A model generated the notes under the pieces. It searched no databases. It was not told where the DNA came from and saw only the letters and a list, made by a program, of their open reading frames with translations. A program made the translations under genes and the position numbers. Positions 46,442 to 58,659 of a stretch of DNA of 64,000 nucleotides are shown piece by piece. The stretch is taken from contig CALZFC010000268.1 in the NCBI GenBank assembly GCA_945643635.1, positions 937,501 to 1,001,500 of the forward strand, given 5' to 3'. Positions within the stretch are counted from its first letter, which is position 1; every line of letters starts with the position of its first letter. The stretch comes from Allodiplogaster sudhausi (lineage: Eukaryota > Nematoda > Chromadorea > Rhabditida > Diplogasteridae).

Positions 46442-47666
46442 TGAATTTAGAGTGGCGAGACGGTAGTTTCTGGAACATGAATGCAGTCTGCGGAGAGGAT
46501 AAATACGACTGCTACCTGAACATCGCAGAGTATCCCAACGCGGTGTCCAACATCAATGCCTATCTCGGTGAAAACTGCATGCAAAACAAATCCGATGGAA
46601 AGCTACCTCTGGCAAACTTTGATCAGGTTGTAGAAGCATATAAATAAATTAATGAAGACTATTTTGTTTCACAAGTAAGCGTTAATAAAAAAAGATAATT
46701 AAAATAACTTTAACCTAATGTAAAAAAAAGTAAAAGTAAAGAATCCATTCGTTTTTCACAGGCTAAATCGATTCTAAATGGCACGTCCCCACCGTATAAG
46801 TGGTGGGTGAGCTTTTTAATCATGGAGGTACACAACCACGATTTATAGATTGAAGACGAAAAATAATTTGTCGTTTTATTTTCATCAGAAAAATAATATA
46901 AATTAAATATTTTAAATTATTATTTCAGCACAACCACCACCACGCCAACCAGCACTTCCACGACCACGTTAGTTTCTTATTTTTCCTTCCAGTCATCTTC
47001 CGTAAAATAGTTTTCTTCATTTTAAAGAAAACTGTACTTTGCAGCGAAAGAACGACTACGGCCAGTACAGCAACCACAAGCACTAAGCCAATGAAGACAT
47101 CTACTGCCATGTTGGGAGTCTAATTAGAATTTTTTAAAGCCATTTTTGGTCAATGAATTTTGATCACAATGAACCAAAGTGTAAATTGCAGCAAAACAAC
47201 GGCCTTGACCGCTGCAACTACCACCACCGCTGAACCATTGACGACGTCCACTTCCATGTATGGACATCAAGAAGTGTTTTTCGTCTATCGCTCTTGCTCG
47301 AAATTTACAGAAGGACAAATCGATTTAAAAATACGTATCGCTTTGTATAGTCCAATAAATACAAAAAAGATTATAATGAATATAAAAATATTATCTACAA
47401 AAATTCACTATTTATGTTTTAAGCTCGTCCTTTCTGCAAAATCTATACGTTTCCCGTAAGCGCAAATGCTTAAATTATATTTGAAGATAATTATATTATC
47501 CTAACCTAATTATAATGTGATAAAATTGATTTTCAACCCCATTGAAGGATTTTCCCCTTTAAAGTTCTTCTGGGTCGGCGTGGCCTTCTTCTCTGTCGCC
47601 GTTCTGATTTCTCTGGCATTCATTGCGCTTCAGTGCTGCGAGATCGATTCTGCTCTCACTTCCTGA
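46442..47666 (+). pseudogene. Array unit F1: exons 3 to 9 only
   Basis: Begins after TTTAG with EWRDGSFWNMNAVCGEDKYD in exon 3, then AKSILNGTSPPYKW. Three Thr-rich exons follow, including an open version of the exon that carries a stop codon in B and E (TALTAATTTTAEPLTTSTS). The next exon is shortened to TCGTCCTTTCTGCAAA joined to ATCTATACGTTTCCC, which leaves one extra base and a frameshift. The final exon (FFWVGVAFFSVAVLISLAFI) is intact. No signal peptide exon is found, so this is a remnant. Confidence 0.75.
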
Positions 47667-48358
47667 ATGATAAAGCTTGTTGTTTTTGTATGATTTCGAA
47701 CAGAGACAAAAATTCATATTGCTTAGTGCTCGATTTAAACCTACAGTAGCTCATTGGATTAAGGGTGTTCTCTCTCTTTGTGGATACGATTCGTACGGAT
47801 CCCTTTTTGTAGAAAGACAAGAGATTTAACAGCAACACCTATTGATAGAAGCGAATCTTAATCGATCAATGAAACATGAGAGAAAAAAGGCGATAGAAGC
47901 CGATGGACGAGAATTTGAGATAAACTGAGAGACGACTTGTATGTATGTCTGAGCTTCTCCCTTAGAATCCATCAGAAGGGTAGGTCGTATAAAAAAATAT
48001 TTAGCTATCGAAGACAATACATTATTGCTCAATGCTCGATTTGTTCGGAAGCTTGTCGAGACAAAAAAGGTGTTTGACATATCAATAACTTTTTTGTGGT
48101 TGTCATGAATGATACGAACGGCTGAGTTAAATGTTGGCTCGCCTTTTAAATCCAATTCCCTCTTTTTTTGAAAACAGACAAGAGATATAACAGCAAGACT
48201 TTATTAGTAGAAGCGATTTAATCGATCAATGAAACGTAACAGTAAAAGGCAGATGGAAGCCTGGACGAGAACTTGAGATCAACTGAGAATTTGAGAACAG
48301 CAAAGCTGAACTGAGCATGAAAATGAAGACCTTGTCTCAAAACGAGCTCACGTAGCAA
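47667..48358. other. Intergenic with duplicated 3' flanks
   Basis: Holds two relatives of the array 3' flank (AGACAAGAGATTTAACAGCA at 47815 and AGACAAGAGATATAACAGCA at 48176; GACGAGAATTTGAGAT at 47908 against GACGAGAACTTGAGAT at 48262). This shows a further local duplication ahead of F2. Confidence 0.5.
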
Positions 48359-48430
48359 GATTGCCTTGAAACTCATCATTATCCCGAGCTGCTTGGCCTG
48401 CGAGTGGTCGCCTCTGCGATCAGCTCACGG
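48359..48430 (+). promoter_or_regulatory. Diverged core upstream element of array unit F2
   Basis: TTGCCTTGAAACTCATCATT and CCTGCGAGTGGTCGCCTCTG, with several changes from the A/D form. Confidence 0.55.
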
Positions 48431-48507
48431 GCTGTCTCTGTCGCTCTCTCACTCTCTCTCTCCCTCTCCCCTCCCTCCCATCTCTCTCTCCTTTCTCTCT
48501 TCCTCTG

Positions 48508-49677
48508 ATGGCGACCTCTCGTGCTGCATGCTCTCTGACAGTGTATCTCTTCCTGGTCGCGCTTCTTCATGTGACATCCGCCGGCAAATGCTACCACGTA
48601 CCCAAGTGGGGGCTTGTAGAACAAGTAATAATATTCGTCAATTACTCCAAACTTTCTCAATTAGTTAGATCGTGTGATATTATTCAGTGCCCGTTGGTAG
48701 AAGGAATTCTTACTGAACCGTGAGAGCAACTAATTTGGAAGTCTTACTTCAATCTTCATGCCGACTTGACTTGTAGGATGTTACATGCTACAACTGGGAA
48801 GAAGGAAGCACTTGCGACGAACTCTGCTCGTTTCGGCTCGGATTTCCTGACAGATATTGCGTCCACATGTTGTACAGCGATCGCAACACATCGCAACGCT
48901 GCGAATACGACGAATCAGAGAAAATCACGATTGGTTAAAATTTGTAATAATAATATTTTGCACAACATCACGTACATGCATGTAGATAAGTAATGACTGC
49001 AATTATACTTGTAACATTGAAAAAAAATTCAGATTTTTTTTATTTGCTATTAATTATGCTGAATAAAGGTATTTCTGCTATATTTGTAAAGGCTCAAAAA
49101 TATTTGTAAAAAAAGATATCTGTGTGATTGTCAAATTGAGAGTGGCGCGACGGCCGCTTCTTGAACATGGAGACAGTCTGCGGTTCGAAGAACGACTGCT
49201 TCCTCAACATCACAGAGCATCCCAACGCCACGTCCAACATCAATGCATTTCTTGGAGAAAGCCGGATGCAAAGCGAATCCAACGGAACCTTGACACTGGC
49301 TGACTTTTCTGAGGTTGCTGAATAGCTCTAGATTAATTTCAGTACACAATAATTTTGTATTTAAAATAAAAATAAAACAAAGTGCAAAGTATGTCCGGCT
49401 AAATGTTAGAAAAAAAATCTTTCCATTTTATAGGTGATTGTGGTTCTAAAGGGCGATTATCTGGCGTATAACACGACTAGGACCGCGTTAGCTTCTTAAA
49501 AGAATATAGTTTTTATGATAAAGTAATTACTTATCTTGAAGTCATTTTTCATCATTAGTTTTCTTCATAATGAGACAACAAAGGCTTTACTGCAGCTCAG
49601 CAACGACTTTATCAAAAGCCACGAATTGGCTGGCTGTACTTCTCGCGTCCTTCTACATTCTCTTGAATTACCTCTGA
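48508..49677 (+). CDS. Array unit F2: short member with a hydrophobic C-terminus and almost no stalk
   Basis: Five exons (48508-48624, 48777-48933, 49141-49313, 49434-49486, 49596-49677) total 582 nt, 193 aa, phases closing. The signal peptide is MATSRAACSLTVYLFLVALL, then HVTSA. The ectodomain has TCYNWEEGSTCDELC...CVHMLYSDRNTSQRC and TVCGSKNDCFLNITEHPNAT. The linker exon runs straight into the remains of the first Thr exon (YNTTRTA). The last exon reads SATTLSKATN followed by WLAVLLASFYILLNYL and a stop. A hydrophobic end with no cytoplasmic residues fits either a GPI-attachment signal or a simple tail anchor. The exon 3 acceptor is TTGAG, not TTTAG. Confidence 0.75.
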
Positions 49678-50616
49678 AACCTTCACACGATTTGATTGCA
49701 TATTTGTATATAAATACTGTCGCCGTTCGCACACTGGAGGCAGGCCACATGTAAAAACATGTGATTAAGTAGCGTCTGGACCAAAAATTTATTGCTGAGA
49801 TGTTCTAGATTAAATTGAAACCATTTATCCAACAAAAAACTAACCTAAGATCAATGAAACTAGCCATTTTGTCCAGCAGGCCTAAATGTGCTACCCCGGA
49901 GATTTCTTGATTTTTTTCTATCGTACTTTTCTGGATCAATGAAACCAATATTCTGCTACTGAAGATCTATTATTTCGAAGAAGCTACCCTAAAATTTTCA
50001 TTAACTTTCATGCACTTTAAAGGAAAATATGAATGAAAAACCAAACGTTGATAGTCTTTTGGCGGTGATGTTTATCTCTCTTCTCTTACCCTTTTTTCAG
50101 GAGTCCCAGAGTATTCCTTGAAGTACTCTATTGTTATAATTAAAATACCATGTGAGACTCACCCATTCCCAAATACTTATATGATTCCTTTACTGATGTG
50201 CTCACTTCACTTCGCTCCCTGTCTTCACTCGCAAGCGGTCGTCTCTACTCTGTTCTCTCGGAATAGAGCTCGCTGTCGCCTTTCGCCTTGGCTACCCACA
50301 CGCACACCTTTATCATCACCACGTAACTGAAGAGATACTACGCGTCGTTATTGCATATTTTTTTGTTAATCTTACCACGTATGTAAGCAGTTTGGGAATG
50401 ACTTACAATTAGTCATGCTCCGAGGGTTTCTAATCTTTTAATCTTTTATTGTCACGCTCATTCCTTCGTCTCAAGATTACTTGTCCCTCCAATCAAGAGT
50501 TATCTTTCAAGATCTAAAACTTTTCACTTTTCTGACCATTTTATATATCATTATTAAAAATATCGTATTCATAAGGTTTAAGAATAATTGGATAGTCATT
50601 GCATTTTTTTTCTCCA

Positions 50617-50656
<40 letters not shown>

Positions 50657-50967
50657 TCTCTATCTCTTTCTCTCTCTCTCTATCTCTCTCTCTCTTTCTC
50701 TTTCTCTCTCTTTCTTTCTCTCTCTCTCTCTCGCATTCTCTCTCTCCCTCGGAACATTCAAATCCGCTCTAGCTATCTCTCTCGTCTTGTCAGCTTTAGG
50801 CGTGGACCATCTCCCTGAGCATGGAGACTCCACGTCCATTGTACGACTGGCAACTTCTTATCTACATATCATTTTTATCTCCCTGCCTCGCTCTCTCTCC
50901 CTCTCTCTCTCTCTCATTTTCTCTCCCTTTTCCTCTCACTCTCTCACTTTTTCTCTCTTCCCTTCAC

Positions 50968-51014
<47 letters not shown>

Positions 51015-51692
51015 ACCCACCCATTCTTTTCGCTTCTTCTTCTTCTTTTCAAACTCTCTTCCCTCCCTTTTTGAAGCACCCCACCCAAGGCCCATGCTTA
51101 CCATGAGGCACAACGTCCAACGCATGCATACACACACACATGTTGTTGCTCTCGACCCGCTCGCTTGCTTGTCATCGCTATCTGTAAATATTATCAAAAA
51201 TATGAGTATTTTTTTGTCATTTAACACAAGCATCCTTACATTTTCATATACATATTACACATCTATTTTTTTTTATATATTTAACGATGTCAAATACATA
51301 AATGACGCTTCAATTGGAAAGATAGTGTTAGTCATTATTTAACGTTTTTAAACGTCCCGCTGTAAAAACAGCGGATTTTTTCTTCCATTTCACAGATTTA
51401 TTGATTTCCTCTCTGAAATCAGCAAACAAACCTCATGATGCTTTATTCATCACATTTTGTTTGTGATCGAGTGTTTCCCTTCCTTTCCTTTAACACGTTA
51501 TAGCCTTCGATTAGTCATCCCTTTAGCGTTTCCAAAATTCTGCAACTCTGGAAAATAATTCTTCTCTCGTGAACTTGAGAATTACTCATTCCATCCAATA
51601 ATCACATTGTTTATTTGTTTTCCTAATCGTATAGTAAGAAAAAAAAAGTGCACTTTCAGGTAATTTATTCCCGTTCGCCCGCTTTCTCTAGA
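49678..51692. other. Intergenic with long CT tract
   Basis: No array exons remain. Impure (CT)n covers about 50616-50750 and 50880-51020, producing large false Ser/Leu-rich ORFs. 5' exons of the prominin-like gene may be hidden here. Confidence 0.5.
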
Positions 51693-54677
51693 ATGGCTTA
51701 CTCGGCTGGTGAGAGATAATTTTCATTTGAAAATTTTCTTCTTTAATTTTCTCTCGTCTATATACATATTACGCTATATTTTGCAATTCAACGTATGGCA
51801 TTTAAGAATAACAAATAAAATAACTTTTTTATCTTTTTGATAAATAATAATTATAGAAGAAAGTAAATTCGAATAAAATAAATTTCTCCGTTCAGTCAAG
51901 CAATGCGTGAACGTATCGATGAAGATAAAGGACATTGACGGAGATTACGGTAGCCGTGAGGGATTCTACTCGATTGGCAAGGGCATCGCCTCAGGACTCC
52001 AAGGACGCATTCCGGATGAGACGCTCAAGGTGTTCAAAATAAAATGGCGGGAATCTTTAAAATATTATTTCTAAACTAAAACTATACTGTGCATTCGCGC
52101 GGTGTCCTACGATCATTTAGAATGTAGTATAGTTTCAAGGTAATATCAACGAGAGTAAAATAACACTTTCACTTTTTTCGATAACTATTGAAAAAATGAA
52201 TAAATGAACAATTTAAAAAAAAAACCTTTTTTTCCAACAGGCCCTGCCCGATCTCATCTTCAACAACAAGGGCGACCCTGGACAAGTGCTGACTGACTTT
52301 GCAAAGGCGCAGGTATAAACTTTATTATATTTTAAATATATATATATATATGTATATATGTGTAAAATATTTTCTTTCCATATTATTTATTATTATTATA
52401 AACATACCATTTCGCAATTTTTATTTTATTCTGCTTCTTCTACGACTTTTTGGTTCATTTTGAAATTTATTTTTCTTTTCTTTCCTTCTCTTTACCGGTG
52501 TGTATTTACAATTAGTTCTTTTATAGTGACTAAATATTAAAGCAAGCTGTGATACTTTTTCTTCTTCTTCTGACACGCAACATCTCTAGTTGCCTTTTCT
52601 CTTTTTGGATTGTCACGAGTTATTTGGAAATTACTTTGGCGTAAATATCAGTCTCTTTCTTTCTCTCTCTCTCTCTCTCTATTTTCTTTCCCTCTGTCTC
52701 TCTCTCGCAATCTCCATGTCTCCCTCTCTCTCTCTCTCTTTCTCACTCTCTCTCCCTCCCTCTCTCTATTTTCTTTCTGACTCACTCCGCATATTTTCCA
52801 TCCACATGACCAGAGGTCTCATCGTGGCCTTGCATACTTGGCTAATTCTCTTTGTCTCTTGTCACCTCTAGTCTAGCTGCTTTTCTTATCTTATCTCATC
52901 TTCAGATGAACTTCTCGTTCCTTACTTCTTGTTAGTCCATTTCTCTGCAAATTGCTTAATTGTGATAGCAACCCGCCCTTAATTTTCCCTTCTAAATAAT
53001 CCTTCTTATTGTAATGCAATACTCCGCCTTATCAGTGGTGCGCTTTATTTTACCTCCTTTTCAATCGCATACCGCGGTCCATGGGCACTCCCTTCTTCGA
53101 TTCTTTACCTTTTCCTTTCTCTCTTTCTCTCTCCTTCTCTCTCTCTCTCTCTTACTCATTCTTATCTCCCAACCTCCAATGTAATCGCCTCTGCCCAGTC
53201 ATCTCATCACTTCTTGTGTCATTCTGGGCGTTGGCGCCCTGGAAGAAGCGCTTTGCACAAGATAGGGAGACTACATTGCCGCCCAGAACAAAAGGAACTG
53301 TGAACGAGAGAGAGAGAGAAAGGGAGAGAGAAAAAGAGAAGAGAGAAGACGAAAGAGAGAAGCAAATAGAGAGAGAGCAGGAGGAAAAAGTGTCATTTTA
53401 AAAAAACCAAAAAAAAACTTGCTAACGTTCAAGAATAGTGCAAAAAGTATTCACGTTGAATATGGTAGAAACTATATTTGATTATTCAAACCATGACACG
53501 ATTCAGCGATGATTCAGATTACAGAACTCTATGCACTTGTCATCCGGTAATAAAGAACTGATAAGGAGAGAACAGCGATTGGGGATGACGGACTTGCCCA
53601 TTAAACTAGAGAAAAGGGAGAGAGAGAGGTGGGTGAGAGACAAGGAGAGATGGGGGAGATTAAGGGAGGGAGAGAGAGTGGGGGAGAGCGAGGGAGAGAG
53701 AGGTATATTGAGAGAGAGATGGAGAGAGAAAGAGAATGAATGAGAGAGGTATCCAGAGAGAGAAAGAGGGAGTGATAAAGCGACAGAGAGAAGGGGGGGG
53801 GGACAGCGAAAGAGAGGGAGAGAGAGAGGGAGTGAGAGGGAACGGCAAATAAAAAAGGATTACTCACTTTGCATCATGCCGTCCTGTAAGGTTGTAATCC
53901 ATAAGGAGATGCCACGAAGAGGGCAAACATAATAAATAGTGGATCGAGGAGCAGAATGGGAAAGTTCAGAGAGAGAGATAGAGAGAGAGAGTGTCAGAGA
54001 GAGAGATAGAGAGAGAGAGTGTCAGAGAGAGACTGAGGATGTCAGAGAGAGAGAGAGAGAGAGAGAGATGAAAATTTGTACATGTCCAGACATCGCAAAC
54101 GAAGCATGCCAAAGAAGAATGACCGACGAATCTAGGACGCAACGTTCGGTTAAATAATCAATAACTATGGAAGGGAGTGACGAAAATGTATGCACGTTGA
54201 TCAGAAAAGATGGCCATGTAGTCACATATACAGTAACGATTATTTATTACAGTTACATTTGCGGTCGCAAAAAAAGAAGAAAGCCTTTTAAACCATGGTA
54301 TACGAGTTTACTTACTTTTACATGCACAGCATGTCTATTGTTTTACCATTGCAACTCTCTTTCTCTCTCCCTCTCTCTCCCTCTCTCCCTCTCTCTCCCT
54401 TTTCCAGGCCGGCGGCATCGCCTTCTTCTCCATCGGCATCATCCTCGCTGCCGTGCTCTTGATCATCTCCTGCATTCTCTGCTGCGCTCTCACCTGTTGC
54501 TGCTCCAGCAAACGGCCGACGCCGAAGAAGGTGCTGGCACGGTGCCAAAAAAAATTTTCTTCTCTTTAATCCGTCTGTCTCTCTCTCTTTCTTTTCTTCG
54601 TGTCAACCTCTTCGTCTAGTAATCTCTCTTTCCACCTTCTCTAAACGTACGCATCTCTACCTTATCTGTCACTCATG

Positions 54678-54721
<44 letters not shown>

Positions 54722-57203
54722 TCTCTCTCTCTCTCTTTTCTTTTCTCTTTCTCTTTCTCTCTCTCTCTCTTTCTCTCCCTCTCTTTCTCCAGAAGACTTC
54801 CGGCATCTTCGTCTCTATCCAACTCCTCCTAATCCTCGTGGCTGGCGCCTTCGTCCTCACTGGCGTCATCCTCTTCTGCCTCGCTGTCGATGATCTCTTC
54901 GATGGCATCGAGCGAATCCCAGCATCCATCGCTGTCATCGCAGCGAGTACGAAGTCTTTAGAGTGGGCCGTGATTTAGGAAAACTATTTTTAGAGAGACC
55001 GTGATTTAGGACATTAAAAAAAAATTTATTTTGTTGCTATCTACATATTTATGCTTATCTATTCTTTCTCGTATATTTGATCATTTTTTTAGTTAAAGCT
55101 TCTTCTTCACGCTAGTTAGAAAATAGAGCAATTTTCCCTTTTGGTCTAAATGATTTATTTAGTTAAATAAATTCAATTAATTTTTTTATGACTTCAAAAA
55201 TTAAATATGCATATTTTTTTAAGATATCGTCCAAATCGGCGGCGCTACCACCGTCCAACTCGGCTGCTTCGTCGAGGCTGGCTTTGGCGAGTTCAGCCAG
55301 GAGGTTAGGTCGATGTATTTAATTTTTCAGTAAGTCAATAAATGAAGAAACATTAAATAGGTTGAATTCATTTGCAACTGTGTAGCGATGTAATCATTTT
55401 TTTTCACATTTTTTCAATTCATATTTTTGTTACACATTTCACCACCTACCGTAATATCCCCCCAATCTATATCCGCTGCCAAATAGTGATGATTCATAAT
55501 TAATTCTCAGTTCGATTCCGTGAGTCACACGCTTCCCGCTCGCTTCTTCCATGAGTTTGGACTCCAGCAGCTGAGAGATGTCCGGGCTATCTTTTCTCTT
55601 ATTAATATTGTATTATTTGTTTTATTGCAGACGTTCCCTGATAGGAAAGCCTGATTCAGTATACATAATAACTTATAAAAGATTCAGAATCTATAATAAC
55701 TTACAAAAGGTTCAGAATCCACAATAACTTAACAAAACCGAATGCTCGTCTACCCATAAAGCATTCATGTCGATAATCGAATGTTATGTACCCACATTCA
55801 TTTTGTCATAAACTCTCTCTCTCTCTGTATTTACAGATGAACCTTGACATGTTGACAACTCTGTCGGGAATTAGCGAGGATGCGGGCAAAATCTCTGAGG
55901 TCTGGCGATTCTTGCGTCGATTTAATTTTTTTTTTTGCAATTCAGATATTTAAAGGTGGGAAAAGTTATATCTGTGAGATTTCAATTCACTCTCCTTTGC
56001 ACGCGTGCTATTTTAACGTGTGGGCATGTACATACTATGTATCATGCGAAATCACACGCGCGGGAGTCACACTGTGTATTTGAAATGCCGCGCGTTCACC
56101 CCAGACAGGGTGAACGCGCGGCAATTCAAACGTGCATTTTAATAATTTTTTGGTCATTGGTCTTCATTTATATTTTTGTCTACTTTTCAGGGAGTTTCCA
56201 AATTAGATTGCACAGGCGCCGGCGACGAATGCACGAAAACAATAACCGCCCTTGGAGAAATAAAAAAGGAATTCGCAAAGGACTACTTCGCCATTACAGT
56301 ACGCTCCTGAACAATTACACTAAAAATAAAGAGATAATTTTTTTACTTTTTCACTTGCCATTGCGATTAATTAATTAATTATCACTATTGGAGGCATTAA
56401 TATTCTGCATCGAAATTTGTATGAGTTTTATTCAAATCAAATACATGTTTTTTTTTAAATTTTCCTTGAATGTTAATTTTTATATTTTGCTTTTTTTTAG
56501 ACTCTCTACGGGATAAATACAACAATAAATGAAATATTCGCGAACATTGAGAAGAGCATCGATGTCCCGGTATCAAACGGAATTCGTATTGTTTTGAAAC
56601 TTCTAAAAGACTGGCATTACAGAGCCGCATGATAATAATTTTTAAATACTATATCATTATTTTTTTATTTATTTTACACATAGCTGTAAAGCGCCCCCAT
56701 TTTCAAATGTCTGACATGACATTATTATTATATAAGTGCATATATGCCTCTTTATATATGTACATGTGTGTAAGGTAATACTTCTTCGAAAATACAAAAA
56801 AGATCACGGCTTCTCTTCAGGGCCTCAAAGACACGCAAAAAGACTTTGAAGACGCGCGAAGGAGCGTAAATGTTAGTTTACTTTTAAGTGATTTTTCTAA
56901 CATTCCGATTATCTTTAATAATAGTAAAAGTACGGTTAGATATGGGAGAAATGCGTATTTTAAATGTTTCTATTAACGGAAATTTTTGAAAAATACTTTG
57001 TTTAGAATAATAATACTAAATAATTTACATTCGCCTCGTAATTTACGTTATATTACAGGAGACGCTCGTTTCAATTTCAAGTGCCGTGGATACGGTGAGC
57101 AAGAATATTGAGGACGTCGAGGACCAGGCGGAGAAGATAAAGAAAAGCATCGATGAGGTTCGCAGATGTTTCTCTATCTCACTCCCTCCTTTCCCTCTCT
57201 CTT

Positions 57204-57245
<42 letters not shown>

Positions 57246-58659
57246 TTTCCAGTTCTCTGCCATCGACTGGGTCAAGGCGGGCTTCAAGCTGCTCGTCACC
57301 GGTCCTGGTGCCCTCATGCTGCTTGCACTGTTCATCGCCGCCGTTGCCGCCGTTTTCCGGCTCGCTAACCTCGATGTCGGTTGATCGATAATCAACCAAC
57401 ACTTTCTTTAAAAACATATATATATGTATTAAACATAAAGGAGTGCCTTGATCTTGCGCCATCGTGCTTGAGAGGCAGATGATGGCGATGGTGCCGGGCA
57501 TCAAGAAGAGCGCGGCAAGACGTGGAAATATTTTAAATTAACAAAAATAAATAAAATTCTCATGTTGAACAAATTTTTTCCTTAAAGAATTTTATATTTA
57601 ATAAAATAGTCATTTTTTTCATTTACTGTGCACCCATTGCATCACTGTAATTTCCCTCTAGACGCCGCCCAACAGACGCAGCTCGCTCTCATCGTCGACC
57701 GGCTGCGTCATGACAGCACTCGCAGTCGTCGCGCTCTCGTTTGCGTGGATCGTTATGCTGACTGCAAGGTTTAAAAAAATTTCCCGCCTACAGTCAATTT
57801 GAATTAAGGGAGCTTTTTATTCCACCAATTAAAAAAAAATCAACTTTCCTCCAGCGTCGGCTTCGCCGGCGGCTATGGCGTCGAGGCGGTCTGCTATCCA
57901 ATGTTTGAGGTAGATCAAATTATTATTTATTACATAATGATTTTTAATGATATAATGATAACTCATGGTTAATAAACTTTTCATAAATAAAGCAGTTATT
58001 TCAGATTGTATCCTTTTTTCTCCTTTCCTTCTCATATAATGCAGAATGGGAATCATTTAAATCAGAAATATTTTCGATTCTTTTTACTACGACCAATTAG
58101 AAACCGGGAGCAGCCAAAAGAAGGGTCTTCTTGGTGGTATTATGGAATTTTGTATAAAAAAAATTTGCAAGAAAAACTTCACATCAGTTTTTTCATAAGA
58201 TGACGTCATCATGAGACCATTTGAGGACGAAGAGATGCGCGTTTACACGGTCGCCGACGTCGCACTTGACATCAGCCTCACGGGCATGGATGGCCAGCCA
58301 GTCCACATCAAGTTTTCGTCAGAATGTTTTTTTTTCTATAACTTAGCACTTATGAAAATATACGACGCAGCTCTGTGCAACATTTGTTGGAACGATGACA
58401 TTCTTAGCCTTCACAAAGAAAAGATAATTTCCGTATCGTTGAAGCACCGAAAAATCAAACTGGAATCAAAGTTTTTGCCTGATCGGAGGGCGAGAGAGCA
58501 TGTGATTTAGTGAGAAAGCGACGCAAAGCGCAATGCTGTCTGTTCAGGGAGGTGCTCAAGCAATGCAAGGCGGGCGCGACCGTCTTCAATGTCTTCAACG
58601 GATCGCAGCTGATCGACATTGGTGACGTCATCAACTCGGTCAACACGACGATGCTTAAG
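51693..58659 (+). CDS. Prominin-like multi-span membrane protein, C-terminal part not found
   Basis: Seventeen segments chain in frame: 51693-51708, 51896-52029, 52241-52312, 54408-54530, 54793-54946, 55224-55303, 55511-55579, 55837-55899, 56191-56298, 56501-56569, 56821-56871, 57059-57157, 57253-57375, 57662-57768, 57855-57909, 58226-58311 and 58548-58659. TM1 (GGIAFFSIGIILAAVLLIIS) runs into the Cys-rich turn CILCCALTCCC typical of prominin loop 1. TM2 is FVSIQLLLILVAGAFVLTGV. A large helical ectodomain follows, then TM3 (GALMLLALFIAAVAAVF), TM4 (VMTALAVVALSFAWIVML) and the start of the third ectodomain (KQCKAGATVFNVFNGSQLID). Prominins bind cholesterol and mark membrane protrusions. The first exon lacks a signal peptide, and TM5 is absent up to the window end, so both ends are uncertain. 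The 55511-55579 segment is the weakest. Confidence 0.72.
56079..56130. repeat. Near-perfect 23-bp hairpin in a prominin-like intron
   Basis: The left arm 56079-56101 (TTTGAAATGCCGCGCGTTCA, then CCC) pairs with 56108-56130 with one mismatch; the loop is CAGACA. The outer part carries the GC...AATTCAAACGTG core of the dispersed repeat seen at 10118 and 14984. Confidence 0.9.

Noticed and set aside
50481..51342. Large plus-strand ORFs of 170-200 codons
   Set aside because: Almost all (CT)n translated as Ser-Leu; the unique parts have no domain or codon bias.
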